Assembly (NCBI GenBank): GCA_030614305.1
Contig: JAUWKH010000012.1
Location: 1 to 14,978, forward strand
Length of the DNA: 14,978 nt
Origin: Bacteroidota bacterium
GTDB taxonomy: Bacteria; Bacteroidota; Bacteroidia; Bacteroidales; JADFUO01
Direction of reading: 5' to 3'
The notes beneath the pieces were generated by a model. It was not told the origin of the DNA, made no database searches, and worked only from the letters and a program-made list of their open reading frames with translations. Each line of letters starts with the position of its first letter. Within the stretch, counting starts at the first letter, position 1. Position numbers and translations under genes: made by a program. Shown here piece after piece: positions 6,070 to 14,593 of this stretch.

Positions 6070-9000
6070 TTATTTCCCAACCCTAACCCTTACTCCTTCC
6101 GAATGACTTGTAAACTCAGGTGCATACATGCACTGAATAGTTGTAATGCCATTTGAAAAATCTCCTTTTTGAGACACTATCAAAGGATATTCAAACACAT
6201 AGGTTCCTTTGTTTAAGTAATTAAAAAAGAAATTAGTGGCAGCATCGCGTGTGCTTTCGTAATAACCAAGTCCACCCTGATATTTGTAACCTGAAATTAC
6301 ATTCACAGGTTCAAAAGCCGAGGCGCGCATATCTTTCATGTGAACATATTCCATGTTCCTGTCAACACGCAAAATAATTCTTACTTTTATTTTGTCGCCG
6401 ATCCTTAAAATAGTGTTTTCTGTAACAGGCTCAATTACAGGACCGCTTGAAGTATTCTGTTCTACAAATAGTTTTTTCTCAAGACTTAATGGAGTTTTAT
6501 GAGAAGTTATTTTATCAAGATTTTCAAAATACTGCCAGTAAACAGCACCCCAGGCAACACCTTCATCATTTTTTGTTACAGTTATATTGCCCATATCAGG
6601 TTTAATTTCATTGCCTGTCCATGATGTCCGGAAATAGCCTGTACCTGCTTCTACATTTACGCCATCAATATTTTTTGGGTCAATTTTTTCGTTACCAATA
6701 GTAATATCAACCAATTCGTCACTTGCCAGCAAATCGGTTCCTCTGAGTATCAAAGCATAAATAGCTTCAGCAGTTGCTTTTGTGGTTTTCCAGTCCTGGG
6801 TTTGTTTTTGTTTCAGCAGCCAGATCTTCATTTCTTCAACAGCTTTTTTATCATCAGCTACTTCATCAAATGCTTCTATCAGCAATGCCTGGGTTTCAAT
6901 CGGAGCCTGATACCAGAAATATCCGGCAGGATTTCTCCAGTACATACCCATTTCGCCGGAATAAAGTGCCTTTTCTTTCAGGGATTTTATTATTGCCGAA
7001 GGGGTTGATTTGTATCCGTATCTGTTTAAAGCCAAGGCAATCATCCCTTGCATATAATTATTTTTATCAACCCAGTATTTATCAGCCTGATCTTTAAAAT
7101 AATTAAATGCTTTTTCATTCTTTTTCTGTATTTCAATATCATTTCTGAAAAAACTTCTGGCATACAAATACTGGATTTGAATATGGCTAAGATGGTCTTC
7201 ATCAATTTTTTCAGGGTGTCTGTTTAGAATATTTTCATAATCTTCATTAATTCTGTCATCTAAATATCTTACGGCTTTTTTAATCATATTCCATGAGTTT
7301 TTATTTGATTTACAGCTTTTTATTCCCAGATGTGCGAGATGACCAAAGCCGGTAACAATATGCTGTGTGATGTAACGGCTGTCTCTCATGCCTTTGAACC
7401 AGGGCCAGCCGCCGTTAGAAGTTTGCATCTGCTGTAGTTTGAATAAAGCACTTTGCAATTCATTTGACATTTTGTTCAGATCAAACAGTAATGAGATTCT
7501 TTTTTTGCGTTCGGATTCATTTTTTGCATTAAGCACCCATGGGGTTTCTTCAAGTATCACAGATTTCAGTTCCTGATTTTTCTCCAAATTTGAAAGCAAA
7601 GCATCAGGACTTAAATTTTTCCAGCTTTCAAAAATCCTTTTAATTTTCGGGTTTGAATTGGCAATGTGTGATGCTATACTGTTTGCATAATACCGGCTAT
7701 AAATTTGTTCGGAACATTCGTAAGGATATTCCATCAGGTAAGGTAATGCCTGAACTGCATACCATGCAGGGTTGGAAGTAAATTCAAGTGTTAATTTATA
7801 ATTACTGATGGTAGATGAAGTTGATGAATTTAATAGTTTAACGAACTTAAAATGTTTGGTTTGTTTTCCGTTTATCGGTAATGGCAATGATTCGGTAACA
7901 AGTATTCTGTTTGTGAGGACAGGAATTGCCATTTCTTCGCCGTCAGTGAATTTTCCTGATTTTGCAGTGATTCTGTAAGTGATGGCATCAATTCCACCCG
8001 GGATTGAAATTGTCCAGTTCAAAACCTGACTTTGTCCTTGTTTTACATAAAATGGCTTCCCGAAATTTTTATTATTCAAAAGCTCATCAATTGGTTTCAT
8101 GCTCAGAGCGTTAAAAAAATGAAGCTCAGCATAACCTGACAATTCTTTATCAGAAAGATCAACAATTTTTGCACTGAAAGTTATTGTGTCGCCAACTCTG
8201 AAAAAACGGGGAGGATTAGGAATAACCATCAGGTCTTTTTGGGTTACAAGCTCTTTTTGTATTTTTCCGATCATCAGATCCTTAGTATAAGCAAGTCCCA
8301 TCATTTTCCATTTTGTAAGTGATTCGGGGATGGTGAATTTAATAATAACATCTCCGTCTTTATTTGTCTCAAGATTTGGGAAGAAAAATGCAGTTTCATT
8401 AAAATCTCTCCTGATCTGAATTTTGGGACTTGATATTACGGGCTGTGTTTGTTCTTCTGAATCTTGTATTTCTTTTTCAGAAGTTGATTTTTTTAAGTCC
8501 TTTTCGTGTTTAATATCAGAGATTTCTAATTCGCCTTCGGGCATTGCAGTTGTTGCAAAAACATCTTCATCAGCCACAGCACCCATTCCTCTTATATTAT
8601 ATCTTCCATAAAAATTAAATCCGAACCAGTTTAATTTGTCGTAATTGCGGAAAACATAAGATTTTATATCATGACTTTTAGTTTTATAGTAGCGGCTTGA
8701 TTTCGTTTTAAAAGAATTGTTTGTTTTCCAACCCAATGAACTGTAGTATGTTTTATAAATATTAAAAAACCAATTGTTTTCCCTGAAAGCGTCCAAAGAG
8801 GCATCGTAAATTGTTGCAAGCATTTCGGCTGCAACTTTTTCACCTTTCTTTCCTCTTATTTTTATTTTCCATTCTTCTTTTTGACCCGGTAATAATTTAT
8901 TTCTGAAAGTTTCAAATTCAAGGGTTAATTCTTTATTTGTGTAAGGAACTTTAATAACAGCATTGTTCTGGTAGCTCCTGTTGTTTTTTACAAAAACCAG

Positions 9001-12000
9001 ATTTATTGCAAAATTGCCGCGGTACTCGTCTTTAATGGGAATTTCAATTAATTTTTGCTGACTGTTTAATTTTAAGAATTGCCTGCTTTTAATAGTGTCG
9101 TTATGCTGGATTTCATAAATAATGTTTACATTTTTTTCTTTTGTGCCGATTAAAAACGAGGCATTTTGTCCCGGCTCTCCTTTATCTTTTAACATTGTAA
9201 ACCAATTGATCGAATTATCGGGGATTACTTTTGCTTCCGTAGAATAAACGGTAAAATAATTTGTGATTTCAACTTCTTCACCAAATTTATCTTTTGCTGA
9301 AATTGTTAGTTTGTATGTTCCCTGCATCCAATCAGCAATATTGTTAAGTTTCAAAACAGAATCTTTTCCTGTATCAAATAAAATATCTGAAATCATCTTT
9401 TTTGTTTCCCATTTTGAAACATTATCCTCATCCTCATAAATATCATTAGGAAAATTTTTATAAAATTCTTCTTTATTAATAATAAATAAATCAGGACGTT
9501 GCCAATCCCGTTTTCTGAAAATTCTGTCGGGTTGTTTTAGTTTGTAAATGGAAATCTTACCTGATGTATTTACAAATTCTCCGTTAAGATTTGTTGATAT
9601 TATTTTAAACTCTTTTTGTTTATTTTGATTAACTTTTTCAGGAATGTCAACATTGAGCAATAATGTTTTGTAGCCAACAGCAATACTTTCCTCAGCAGAA
9701 TGAGTTTCGCCGTTAATATCGGTTACATCAGCGTAAACCATATAATTAAAAACAGGTTTGAATTTTTTATCAATGCTCAAATCGGGAATTGCTTTAAATT
9801 CAATTTCAAATTCACCATTTTCGTCAGTAGTTGTAAATCCGTTTGTAATTTCCATTTCTGCTGATTGCGGGTAAATCCATCTCCACCAAAATCCCCAATA
9901 AGGATATCTGACTGCTCGCACAACCCGGTATTTTACTTTTGCATTATCAATTGCATTTCCTGCATAAGCTTTAGCATTTCCAATTATTGTGAGAGCTTCG
10001 TTTAATTTATAACTGCCTTTTACAGGATTGAAAGTAACTTCAAATTTCGGGCGCTTATAATCTTCAACAGAAAAGTAAATCTTACCTGATTCGTTGGCAA
10101 TGCTCATTTGTCCGTTCAAAACACCTTGTGGTGCTGTAAAAGCTCCGTTAACCGAACCATAATCATTTGAGACCAATGTAAGTTTTGAAACTTCCTGACG
10201 GTTAACATCATAGAAAGTTACAGAAGTTTTATAATCAGGTTTGATTTTGTATTTTTCACCGTCTTTTTCTAAAATAATTCCTTTAAAATAAATCGTTTGA
10301 CCCGGGCGGTATATTGCCCTGTCAGTAAAGAAAAAAGTCTTCAGTTTCTTATCATCCGGGCGATAAAAATGGCGATACAGATTGAAATAATTCACGGTGA
10401 TGAGTGTATCGTTTTTATGTGAAAATTCAACATAAAATGATTTGTCGCCTGATATTTTTATAATTTTAAAATAACCGTTTTTATCAGATAAATATTCATT
10501 TGATTTATGAAACTCGTAAGTTCTTGTATTGTAATTATAATTTTTAATAAAAGTTTGTGCTTTAACATTTTTGACAGGTGTGCCGTTTTCACGGTCTAAG
10601 ATATAAAATTCAATGGTGCCGTCGGTTTTTTGCTGGCTGATAAAACTGATGTTTGAAATCCAGAACGAACTGTAAGCAACAGAATTTTTTAAAGAGAAAT
10701 TTTTGTCGCCTCCAACCAAAACAACATAATAACCCAAAGGAATTTCGGGCATTTTTATCTCAACCGAATGATTTTGAAAATCACCGTCATTTATCAGTTC
10801 AACCTGCCATTCCTTAACCGGAGATAATTTTTTATATTCCTTAATTAAATTTTCTTTTTTCAGATTTTGTTTTAGTTCCCTGTCTTTTTCAGGATTGATT
10901 TTTATAATTCTGAGATTAATGCCCGAAATATTTGTATACGAAATAAGACCAAGAAATGGTTTATCTGGTATGTTTGCATATTCGGTTGTAAGACTCAGTG
11001 AAGTTTCTTTAATTTGGTTAAGGAGGATTTTGCAGTTTTTTGCTCCGTCGGATTCAGGGAAGCGCCTGATAGCATCTTCACAGACTTCATACGCTTTCTT
11101 TTTATCCCATTTATATTTGTCGGAAACAAGAGGTTGGTATTGCTGACCTTTCTGAAAATATTGCTTTGCAATTTCATAAGAAACATCTGTGGAATTCTGG
11201 AAATCAATATATTTCTTTTCAAGTTTTGATAAAGCATTTAGGTAAATACTGTCTTTTAATTCAATGCCATAAGCATTTTGGCTTACAAATTTAAGGCGTT
11301 TTAAATCAACATCAATCAGTGCTGCCGGATTTTTATCATTAAGGTGAAAGGCAATTAAATCCTGCAATATTTCAATAGCATAAAATTTAAGTGAAAGAGA
11401 ATCCTTGGTTGTAATTTTCAGTTTTACGAAGTTTTGGGCAGGCTCAAAATATTCGGCTTTATTGAGTTCAAATTTGAAAACCGGTTGAGTAAGTGAATTT
11501 TCATCATTCATAAAAAAATCTATGGCACGGTGGGCAAGAAAATCATATAAGAACGGATGGTATTTTTTTGAGTTTTTTTCTTCTTTAATGATAATATTGA
11601 ATTTTTCTAATGGTATTTTTTTCAGTTCAGCGGGGTTTTTCAGCGAAAGCATATAATTTGAAATGATTTCCTGCATTATTTTTTTCAAGTCCCAGGTTTT
11701 AATGTCGTTACTTTTAATATTTATTGTTTCGGTTCTGTTTAAAAATTTGTAACGGTTAACCTGATAATAGCCCCAGTAAATTTCAGCAAGAATAGAATGA
11801 AGGATTTGTGTTACAGGCTCGTCTGAAGTTTTGATTTCTTCATTAAGATCCACGATTATTTTTTCAATAAAATCTTCCTTAAAATCACTTTGAAGACGCA
11901 TTTTAAACAATGTTGCTTTAATGAACTGGGATGCATTATTTGATTTTTTTGCACGTTCATAAATTATTTCAACAACCTTTAAAGCTGATTTTGGTAATCC

Positions 12001-12171
12001 CTGATTTATAAAGTTATCAACTTTTTTCCAGTCTTTTTCATAATCATCATTGTCAACCGGAAAGTCTAAAACTATTTGTTGTGAATTTTTTTGATTTTTT
12101 ACTGAGAAGCCGGTTAAGATTGCCGTAATACTTAGTAAGGCTATTAGAATTAGGATTTTTGTTTTCATCAT
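6070..12171 (-). CDS. alpha-2-macroglobulin family protein (large bacterial type)
   Basis: 2033 residues. An N-terminal signal peptide or membrane anchor (about 1-22) carries no lipobox Cys. Residues about 40-400 are helical and TPR-like. Macroglobulin-type beta domains follow, with TDRAIYRPGQTIYFKG at about residue 610. An acidic low-complexity stretch (about 1190-1250) stands where the protease bait lies in this family. The core A2M domain starts near 1255 (ETAFFFPNLETNKDGD, LTKWKMMGLAYT). The thioester motif is intact as Cys1486-Ser-Glu-Gln1489 in YPYECSEQIYSRYY, followed by the helical thioester domain and a C-terminal beta domain. In characterised members, bait cleavage exposes the thioester, which traps the protease covalently; bacterial forms are thought to guard the envelope. 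It stands alone, with no penicillin-binding-protein partner in view, and diverges from glyS. The MG boundaries are estimates. Confidence 0.95.
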   Translation of the reverse strand: MMKTKILILIALLSITAILTGFSVKNQKNSQQIVLDFPVDNDDYEKDWKKVDNFINQGLPKSALKVVEIIYERAKKSNNASQFIKATLFKMRLQSDFKEDFIEKIIVDLNEEIKTSDEPVTQILHSILAEIYWGYYQVNRYKFLNRTETINIKSNDIKTWDLKKIMQEIISNYMLSLKNPAELKKIPLEKFNIIIKEEKNSKKYHPFLYDFLAHRAIDFFMNDENSLTQPVFKFELNKAEYFEPAQNFVKLKITTKDSLSLKFYAIEILQDLIAFHLNDKNPAALIDVDLKRLKFVSQNAYGIELKDSIYLNALSKLEKKYIDFQNSTDVSYEIAKQYFQKGQQYQPLVSDKYKWDKKKAYEVCEDAIRRFPESDGAKNCKILLNQIKETSLSLTTEYANIPDKPFLGLISYTNISGINLRIIKINPEKDRELKQNLKKENLIKEYKKLSPVKEWQVELINDGDFQNHSVEIKMPEIPLGYYVVLVGGDKNFSLKNSVAYSSFWISNISFISQQKTDGTIEFYILDRENGTPVKNVKAQTFIKNYNYNTRTYEFHKSNEYLSDKNGYFKIIKISGDKSFYVEFSHKNDTLITVNYFNLYRHFYRPDDKKLKTFFFTDRAIYRPGQTIYFKGIILEKDGEKYKIKPDYKTSVTFYDVNRQEVSKLTLVSNDYGSVNGAFTAPQGVLNGQMSIANESGKIYFSVEDYKRPKFEVTFNPVKGSYKLNEALTIIGNAKAYAGNAIDNAKVKYRVVRAVRYPYWGFWWRWIYPQSAEMEITNGFTTTDENGEFEIEFKAIPDLSIDKKFKPVFNYMVYADVTDINGETHSAEESIAVGYKTLLLNVDIPEKVNQNKQKEFKIISTNLNGEFVNTSGKISIYKLKQPDRIFRKRDWQRPDLFIINKEEFYKNFPNDIYEDEDNVSKWETKKMISDILFDTGKDSVLKLNNIADWMQGTYKLTISAKDKFGEEVEITNYFTVYSTEAKVIPDNSINWFTMLKDKGEPGQNASFLIGTKEKNVNIIYEIQHNDTIKSRQFLKLNSQQKLIEIPIKDEYRGNFAINLVFVKNNRSYQNNAVIKVPYTNKELTLEFETFRNKLLPGQKEEWKIKIRGKKGEKVAAEMLATIYDASLDAFRENNWFFNIYKTYYSSLGWKTNNSFKTKSSRYYKTKSHDIKSYVFRNYDKLNWFGFNFYGRYNIRGMGAVADEDVFATTAMPEGELEISDIKHEKDLKKSTSEKEIQDSEEQTQPVISSPKIQIRRDFNETAFFFPNLETNKDGDVIIKFTIPESLTKWKMMGLAYTKDLMIGKIQKELVTQKDLMVIPNPPRFFRVGDTITFSAKIVDLSDKELSGYAELHFFNALSMKPIDELLNNKNFGKPFYVKQGQSQVLNWTISIPGGIDAITYRITAKSGKFTDGEEMAIPVLTNRILVTESLPLPINGKQTKHFKFVKLLNSSTSSTISNYKLTLEFTSNPAWYAVQALPYLMEYPYECSEQIYSRYYANSIASHIANSNPKIKRIFESWKNLSPDALLSNLEKNQELKSVILEETPWVLNAKNESERKKRISLLFDLNKMSNELQSALFKLQQMQTSNGGWPWFKGMRDSRYITQHIVTGFGHLAHLGIKSCKSNKNSWNMIKKAVRYLDDRINEDYENILNRHPEKIDEDHLSHIQIQYLYARSFFRNDIEIQKKNEKAFNYFKDQADKYWVDKNNYMQGMIALALNRYGYKSTPSAIIKSLKEKALYSGEMGMYWRNPAGYFWYQAPIETQALLIEAFDEVADDKKAVEEMKIWLLKQKQTQDWKTTKATAEAIYALILRGTDLLASDELVDITIGNEKIDPKNIDGVNVEAGTGYFRTSWTGNEIKPDMGNITVTKNDEGVAWGAVYWQYFENLDKITSHKTPLSLEKKLFVEQNTSSGPVIEPVTENTILRIGDKIKVRIILRVDRNMEYVHMKDMRASAFEPVNVISGYKYQGGLGYYESTRDAATNFFFNYLNKGTYVFEYPLIVSQKGDFSNGITTIQCMYAPEFTSHSEGVRVRVGK

Positions 12172-12241
12172 ATTAAAAAATTAGTTTATGTAAAGTTAAT
12201 AGAAATCAAGTTTTGCAATATGCAATTTTAAACAAATATTG

Positions 12242-12258
12242 TACCTTATTATAAGGTA
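12242..12258. repeat. short near-palindrome in the macroglobulin/glyS divergent gap
   Basis: TACCTTAT (12242-12249) and ATAAGGTA (12251-12258) are perfect inverted arms separated by a single T, directly next to the heptamer array. It could be an operator for either divergent gene, or nothing. Confidence 0.4.
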
Positions 12259-12284
12259 GAAATTAGAAATTAGAAATTAGAAAT
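12257..12284. repeat. 7-bp-period tandem repeat (TAGAAAT x4)
   Basis: Four exact tandem copies of TAGAAAT lie in the 205-bp gap between the divergent macroglobulin and glyS genes. The gap holds no gene. Confidence 0.85.
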
Positions 12285-12364
12285 TAATAATACCAAATAA
12301 ATTCCTATAAATCAATGTCTTAAACTGAAACAGAAAATCATTTTTTTAAATTCTTTCTTTTTTC

Positions 12365-12372
12365 TATTTTTG
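12365..12372 (+). promoter_or_regulatory. -7 box for glyS, implying an almost leaderless mRNA
   Basis: TATTTTTG matches TAnnTTTG exactly and lies only 4 bp before the ATG at 12377. Transcription in this phylum starts a few bases after the box, so the message would begin at or very near the start codon. No TTG is seen at -33. Confidence 0.55.
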
Positions 12373-12376
12373 CACC

Positions 12377-13705
12377 ATGGTAAATAACGAAGATCTTTTT
12401 AAAAAAATTATATCCCATTCCAAAGAGTATGGGTTTGTGTTTCAGTCGAGTGAAATATATGACGGCTTAGCTGCTGTTTATGATTACGGTCAATATGGTG
12501 TTGAACTGAAAAATAATATCAAAGACCATTGGTGGAAAGCAATGGTTCAGTATAATGAAAATATTGTTGGAGTGGATTCGGCAATTTTCATGCATCCTAC
12601 TGTTTGGAAAGCTTCGGGGCATGTTGATGCATTTAATGATCCGATGATTGATAATAAAGATTCAAAAAAAAGATACAGGGCTGATGTTTTGATTGAGGAC
12701 CATATTACAAAAATTGAAGGAAAAATTCAAAAAGAAGTTACAAAAGCAAAAAAACGATTTGGCGAAACTTTTGACGAATCACAGTTTTTATCTACTAATC
12801 CAAGAGTTCTTACTAACAAAAAAAAGATAGAGGAAATAAAGAACCGATTATATCCGGCAATGGATAATAATGATTTGGAAGATATTAAATTATTGATTGA
12901 GGAATTAGGGGTTGTTTGTCCTTTTTCAGGTTCAAAAAACTGGACGGATGTCCGTCAGTTTAATTTGATGTTTTCCACTCAAATAGGTTCATTAAGCGAT
13001 GATTCCGATAAAATATATTTAAGACCTGAAACTGCCCAGGGTATTTTTGTAAATTACCTCAATATTCAAAAAACCGGAAGGATGAAAATACCTTTTGGCA
13101 TTGCACAGATTGGGAAAGCATTCAGGAATGAGATTGTTGCACGTCAGTTTATTTTCCGTATGCGTGAGTTTGAACAAATGGAAATGCAGTTTTTTGTCCG
13201 TCCCGGCGAAGAAATGAAGTGGTACGAATACTGGAAAGAACAAAGAATAAAATGGCATCTGTCATTGGGTATTCCCGAATCAAAATACCGTTTTCATGAA
13301 CATGATAAACTGGCACATTATGCAAATGCTGCTGCTGATATAGAATTTGAATTTCCTATCGGATTCAAGGAGATTGAAGGAATTCATTCAAGAACGGATT
13401 TTGATCTTGAGGCTCATCAAAAATACACAGGTAGAAAAATTCAGTATTTTGACCCCGAGATCAATAAAAGTTATGTGCCTTATGTAGTTGAAACTTCTCT
13501 TGGTTTAGACAGAACCTTCCTTGCAATTATCAGTTATGCTTATACTGAAGAAAGATTAGAAGATGGCTCGGAACGTGTGGTTATGAAAATACTTCCTGCT
13601 CTTGCCCCCATAAAGGCTGCTGTTTTGCCTCTTGTAAAAAAAGACGGACTTCCTGAAAAAGCCCGTGAGATCATGGATTTCCTGAAATTTGACTACTTAT
13701 GCTAG
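12377..13705 (+). CDS. glyS: glycyl-tRNA synthetase, cut short by an in-frame TAG
   Basis: Class II, alpha2-type GlyRS, which charges tRNA-Gly with glycine. Visible parts are the N-terminal catalytic section with YDYGQYGVELKNNIK, motif 2 with FRNE at 249-252 (FRNEIVARQFIFRMREFEQME), and motif 3 with GLDR at 376-379. The anticodon-binding domain begins near 405 (ALAPIKAAVLPLVKKDG). The reading frame stops at codon 443, TAG (13703-13705), where the family normally has Gln ([22 protein letters not shown]). A single C-to-T change of CAG would explain it. The next 65 codons are in the same frame and read as the missing GlyRS C-terminus up to TAA at 13901-13903, which would give about 508 residues, near normal. 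As written, the protein loses most of its anticodon-binding domain. It is either a pseudogene, a suppressed amber, or a sequence error; the otherwise intact frame means the change is recent or artificial. Confidence 0.9.
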   Translation: MVNNEDLFKKIISHSKEYGFVFQSSEIYDGLAAVYDYGQYGVELKNNIKDHWWKAMVQYNENIVGVDSAIFMHPTVWKASGHVDAFNDPMIDNKDSKKRYRADVLIEDHITKIEGKIQKEVTKAKKRFGETFDESQFLSTNPRVLTNKKKIEEIKNRLYPAMDNNDLEDIKLLIEELGVVCPFSGSKNWTDVRQFNLMFSTQIGSLSDDSDKIYLRPETAQGIFVNYLNIQKTGRMKIPFGIAQIGKAFRNEIVARQFIFRMREFEQMEMQFFVRPGEEMKWYEYWKEQRIKWHLSLGIPESKYRFHEHDKLAHYANAAADIEFEFPIGFKEIEGIHSRTDFDLEAHQKYTGRKIQYFDPEINKSYVPYVVETSLGLDRTFLAIISYAYTEERLEDGSERVVMKILPALAPIKAAVLPLVKKDGLPEKAREIMDFLKFDYLC

Positions 13706-13903
13706 TATGATGAAAAAGATGCAATCGGAAGGCGTTACAGAAGACAGGATGCTATCGGAACACCTTATTGTATAACTATTGACCACCAAACCCTTGAAGA
13801 TAATACTGTAACTATCAGAGAAAGGGATTCAATGGGGCAGGAGAGAATAGCGATTGAAAAAATTTCTGGGATTATCTCAAAAAAATTAAAAGAGGAGAAG
13901 TAA
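13706..13903 (+). pseudogene. glyS: detached C-terminal part of glyS
   Basis: This continues the glyS frame after the [23 protein letters not shown], then [20 protein letters not shown], the canonical core of the GlyRS anticodon-binding domain. The last residues, about [13 protein letters not shown], do not look like a normal GlyRS ending, and the same DNA read two bases later is PIN-domain-like. The true GlyRS 3' end may therefore have been replaced near 13862. There is no start codon context for independent translation. Confidence 0.8.
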
Positions 13904-14076
13904 TTGTCATTTATTCAAATTTACTTGAAAAGGAATTGCAAAATGCTCCAGAAAGGGTTAAGGAAGTAATTAAAGAATTGCCCATTGACAATGTTGAATA
14001 TATTGAAATATCAGACGAATCAAGGAATATTTTAGCAAACTTAAATCAATTTGTTTGCAGTTTTGCTGCGTTATGA
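13858..14076 (+). pseudogene. PIN-domain protein fragment
   Basis: Frame +2 relative to glyS, open from just after a TGA at 13855 to TGA at 14074-14076, 72 codons with no start codon. It reads [20 protein letters not shown], then LLEKELQNAPERVKEVIKEL and VEYIEISDESRNILANL. This is the pattern of the middle of a PIN domain (VapC-like ribonuclease fold: W...K.G...Y.S..L..EL..AP..V). The N-terminal part with the first catalytic Asp is missing, as is the C-terminal part with the later acidic residues; after LANL the sequence becomes unrelated. It is non-functional as it stands. The fragment overlaps the last glyS codons, so a deletion or recombination probably joined the two. The assignment is by pattern only. 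Confidence 0.55.
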
Positions 14077-14112
14077 ATAACTAATACCATTCAGGTTTTT
14101 TGACAGACTGAC

Positions 14113-14134
14113 GTTATCAACAATTGTTAATAAC
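14113..14134. repeat. 22-bp imperfect palindrome
   Basis: GTTATCAACA and TGTTAATAAC flank a central AT, with one mismatched pair. Each half resembles a DnaA box with one or more deviations. It lies about 75-100 bp upstream of the expected start of the putative RNA and could be a regulator site. No further boxes or AT-rich unwinding region support an origin. Confidence 0.35.
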
Positions 14135-14173
14135 TGCCGTGAATAGTTTGTTTAAAACAACAGAAAAAAATAC

Positions 14174-14205
14174 TTGACCTCGGGTAGTTTTATATTGTAT
14201 ATTTG
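14174..14205 (+). promoter_or_regulatory. Bacteroidota-type promoter for the putative RNA
   Basis: TTG (14174-14176), a 21-bp spacer and TATATTTG (14198-14205) match the -33/-7 arrangement of the Bacteroidota major sigma factor. Transcription should start near 14210-14212. This is the best-formed promoter in the window, and no coding frame follows it. Confidence 0.7.
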
Positions 14206-14210
14206 TTTCA

Positions 14211-14540
14211 TCAAGTGAGGGATAAAAGGCGAGCCGAAAAAAGCTAAGGAGAAGGGAAAGTGAAAACCGCAAGGAAGGAGCAAAACCAACTCCACTTTCA
14301 AAGGAAAGCCAAGCCGAGAGGCGGAAGCAGGAACTTGAAAGAGCCTTCGAAAGCTTGGATTTAGAAGAGCGTTACCCGCACGGGTAAAGAGCGGCTAAAA
14401 CCTGACAAACGGGGAAGCTCCTCGGAGAAGAACCAAAAAAGTCAGTCACAATAACAGTAACTTGGCACAAACTGAAAGCTACGGCATTCAGCAAGTGAAC
14501 GGGAATCTATTCCAAAAGAATGGGTTCCCGTTGTGTTTTT
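14211..14540 (+). ncRNA. putative structured non-coding RNA, family not recognised
   Basis: A stretch of about 330 nt with its own promoter and terminator. 14221-14520 is about 47% G+C by my count, in surroundings near 30%, and it is rich in GAAA- and GGAA-type purine runs, as structured RNAs in AT-rich genomes are. No open frame of note runs through it. Possible helices: AGCCG 14232-14236 with CGGCT 14392-14396 as a closing stem; inside it GAAAGTG 14256-14262 with CACTTTC 14293-14299, GCC/GGC around GAGA (14313-14322), and TTACCC/GGGTAA closing a GCAC loop (14372-14387). Next come CTGAC 14402-14406 with GTCAG 14441-14445, then a two-part hairpin ACTTG/CAAGT and CTGAA/TTCAG (14460-14496), then the terminator. 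It lacks the conserved segments of RNase P RNA, tmRNA and SRP RNA that I know. A HEARO/omega-like or other large RNA class is possible but untested. Confidence 0.6.
14498..14540 (+). terminator. intrinsic terminator of the putative RNA
   Basis: A continuous 15-bp stem (14498-14512 with 14518-14532, two G-U pairs) closes a CAAAA loop and is followed by GTG and five T's. The GC-rich base AACGGGAA/TTCCCGTT is perfect. Confidence 0.85.
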
Positions 14541-14593
14541 ATATAGTACTTTGTAGAAAATTTAACGGTATTTTTTTGTTGACCAACACTACT

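Noticed and set aside
10995..11237. Small open frames on both strands within the macroglobulin gene
   Set aside because: All lie inside the continuous 2033-codon frame and show no independent features.
13703..13705. Genome-wide reassignment of TAG to an amino acid
   Set aside because: No other in-frame TAG occurs in about 3,700 codons of neighbouring genes. A local mutation, suppression or sequence error is simpler.
14113..14134. Replication origin based on two DnaA-box-like halves
   Set aside because: Only one imperfect pair, no box cluster, no unwinding element and no dnaA/dnaN genes nearby.
14211..14540. RNase P RNA, tmRNA or a group II intron
   Set aside because: I see neither the GAGGAAAGTCC-type conserved core of RNase P, nor tRNA-like ends and tag frame of tmRNA, nor a domain V or reverse transcriptase.
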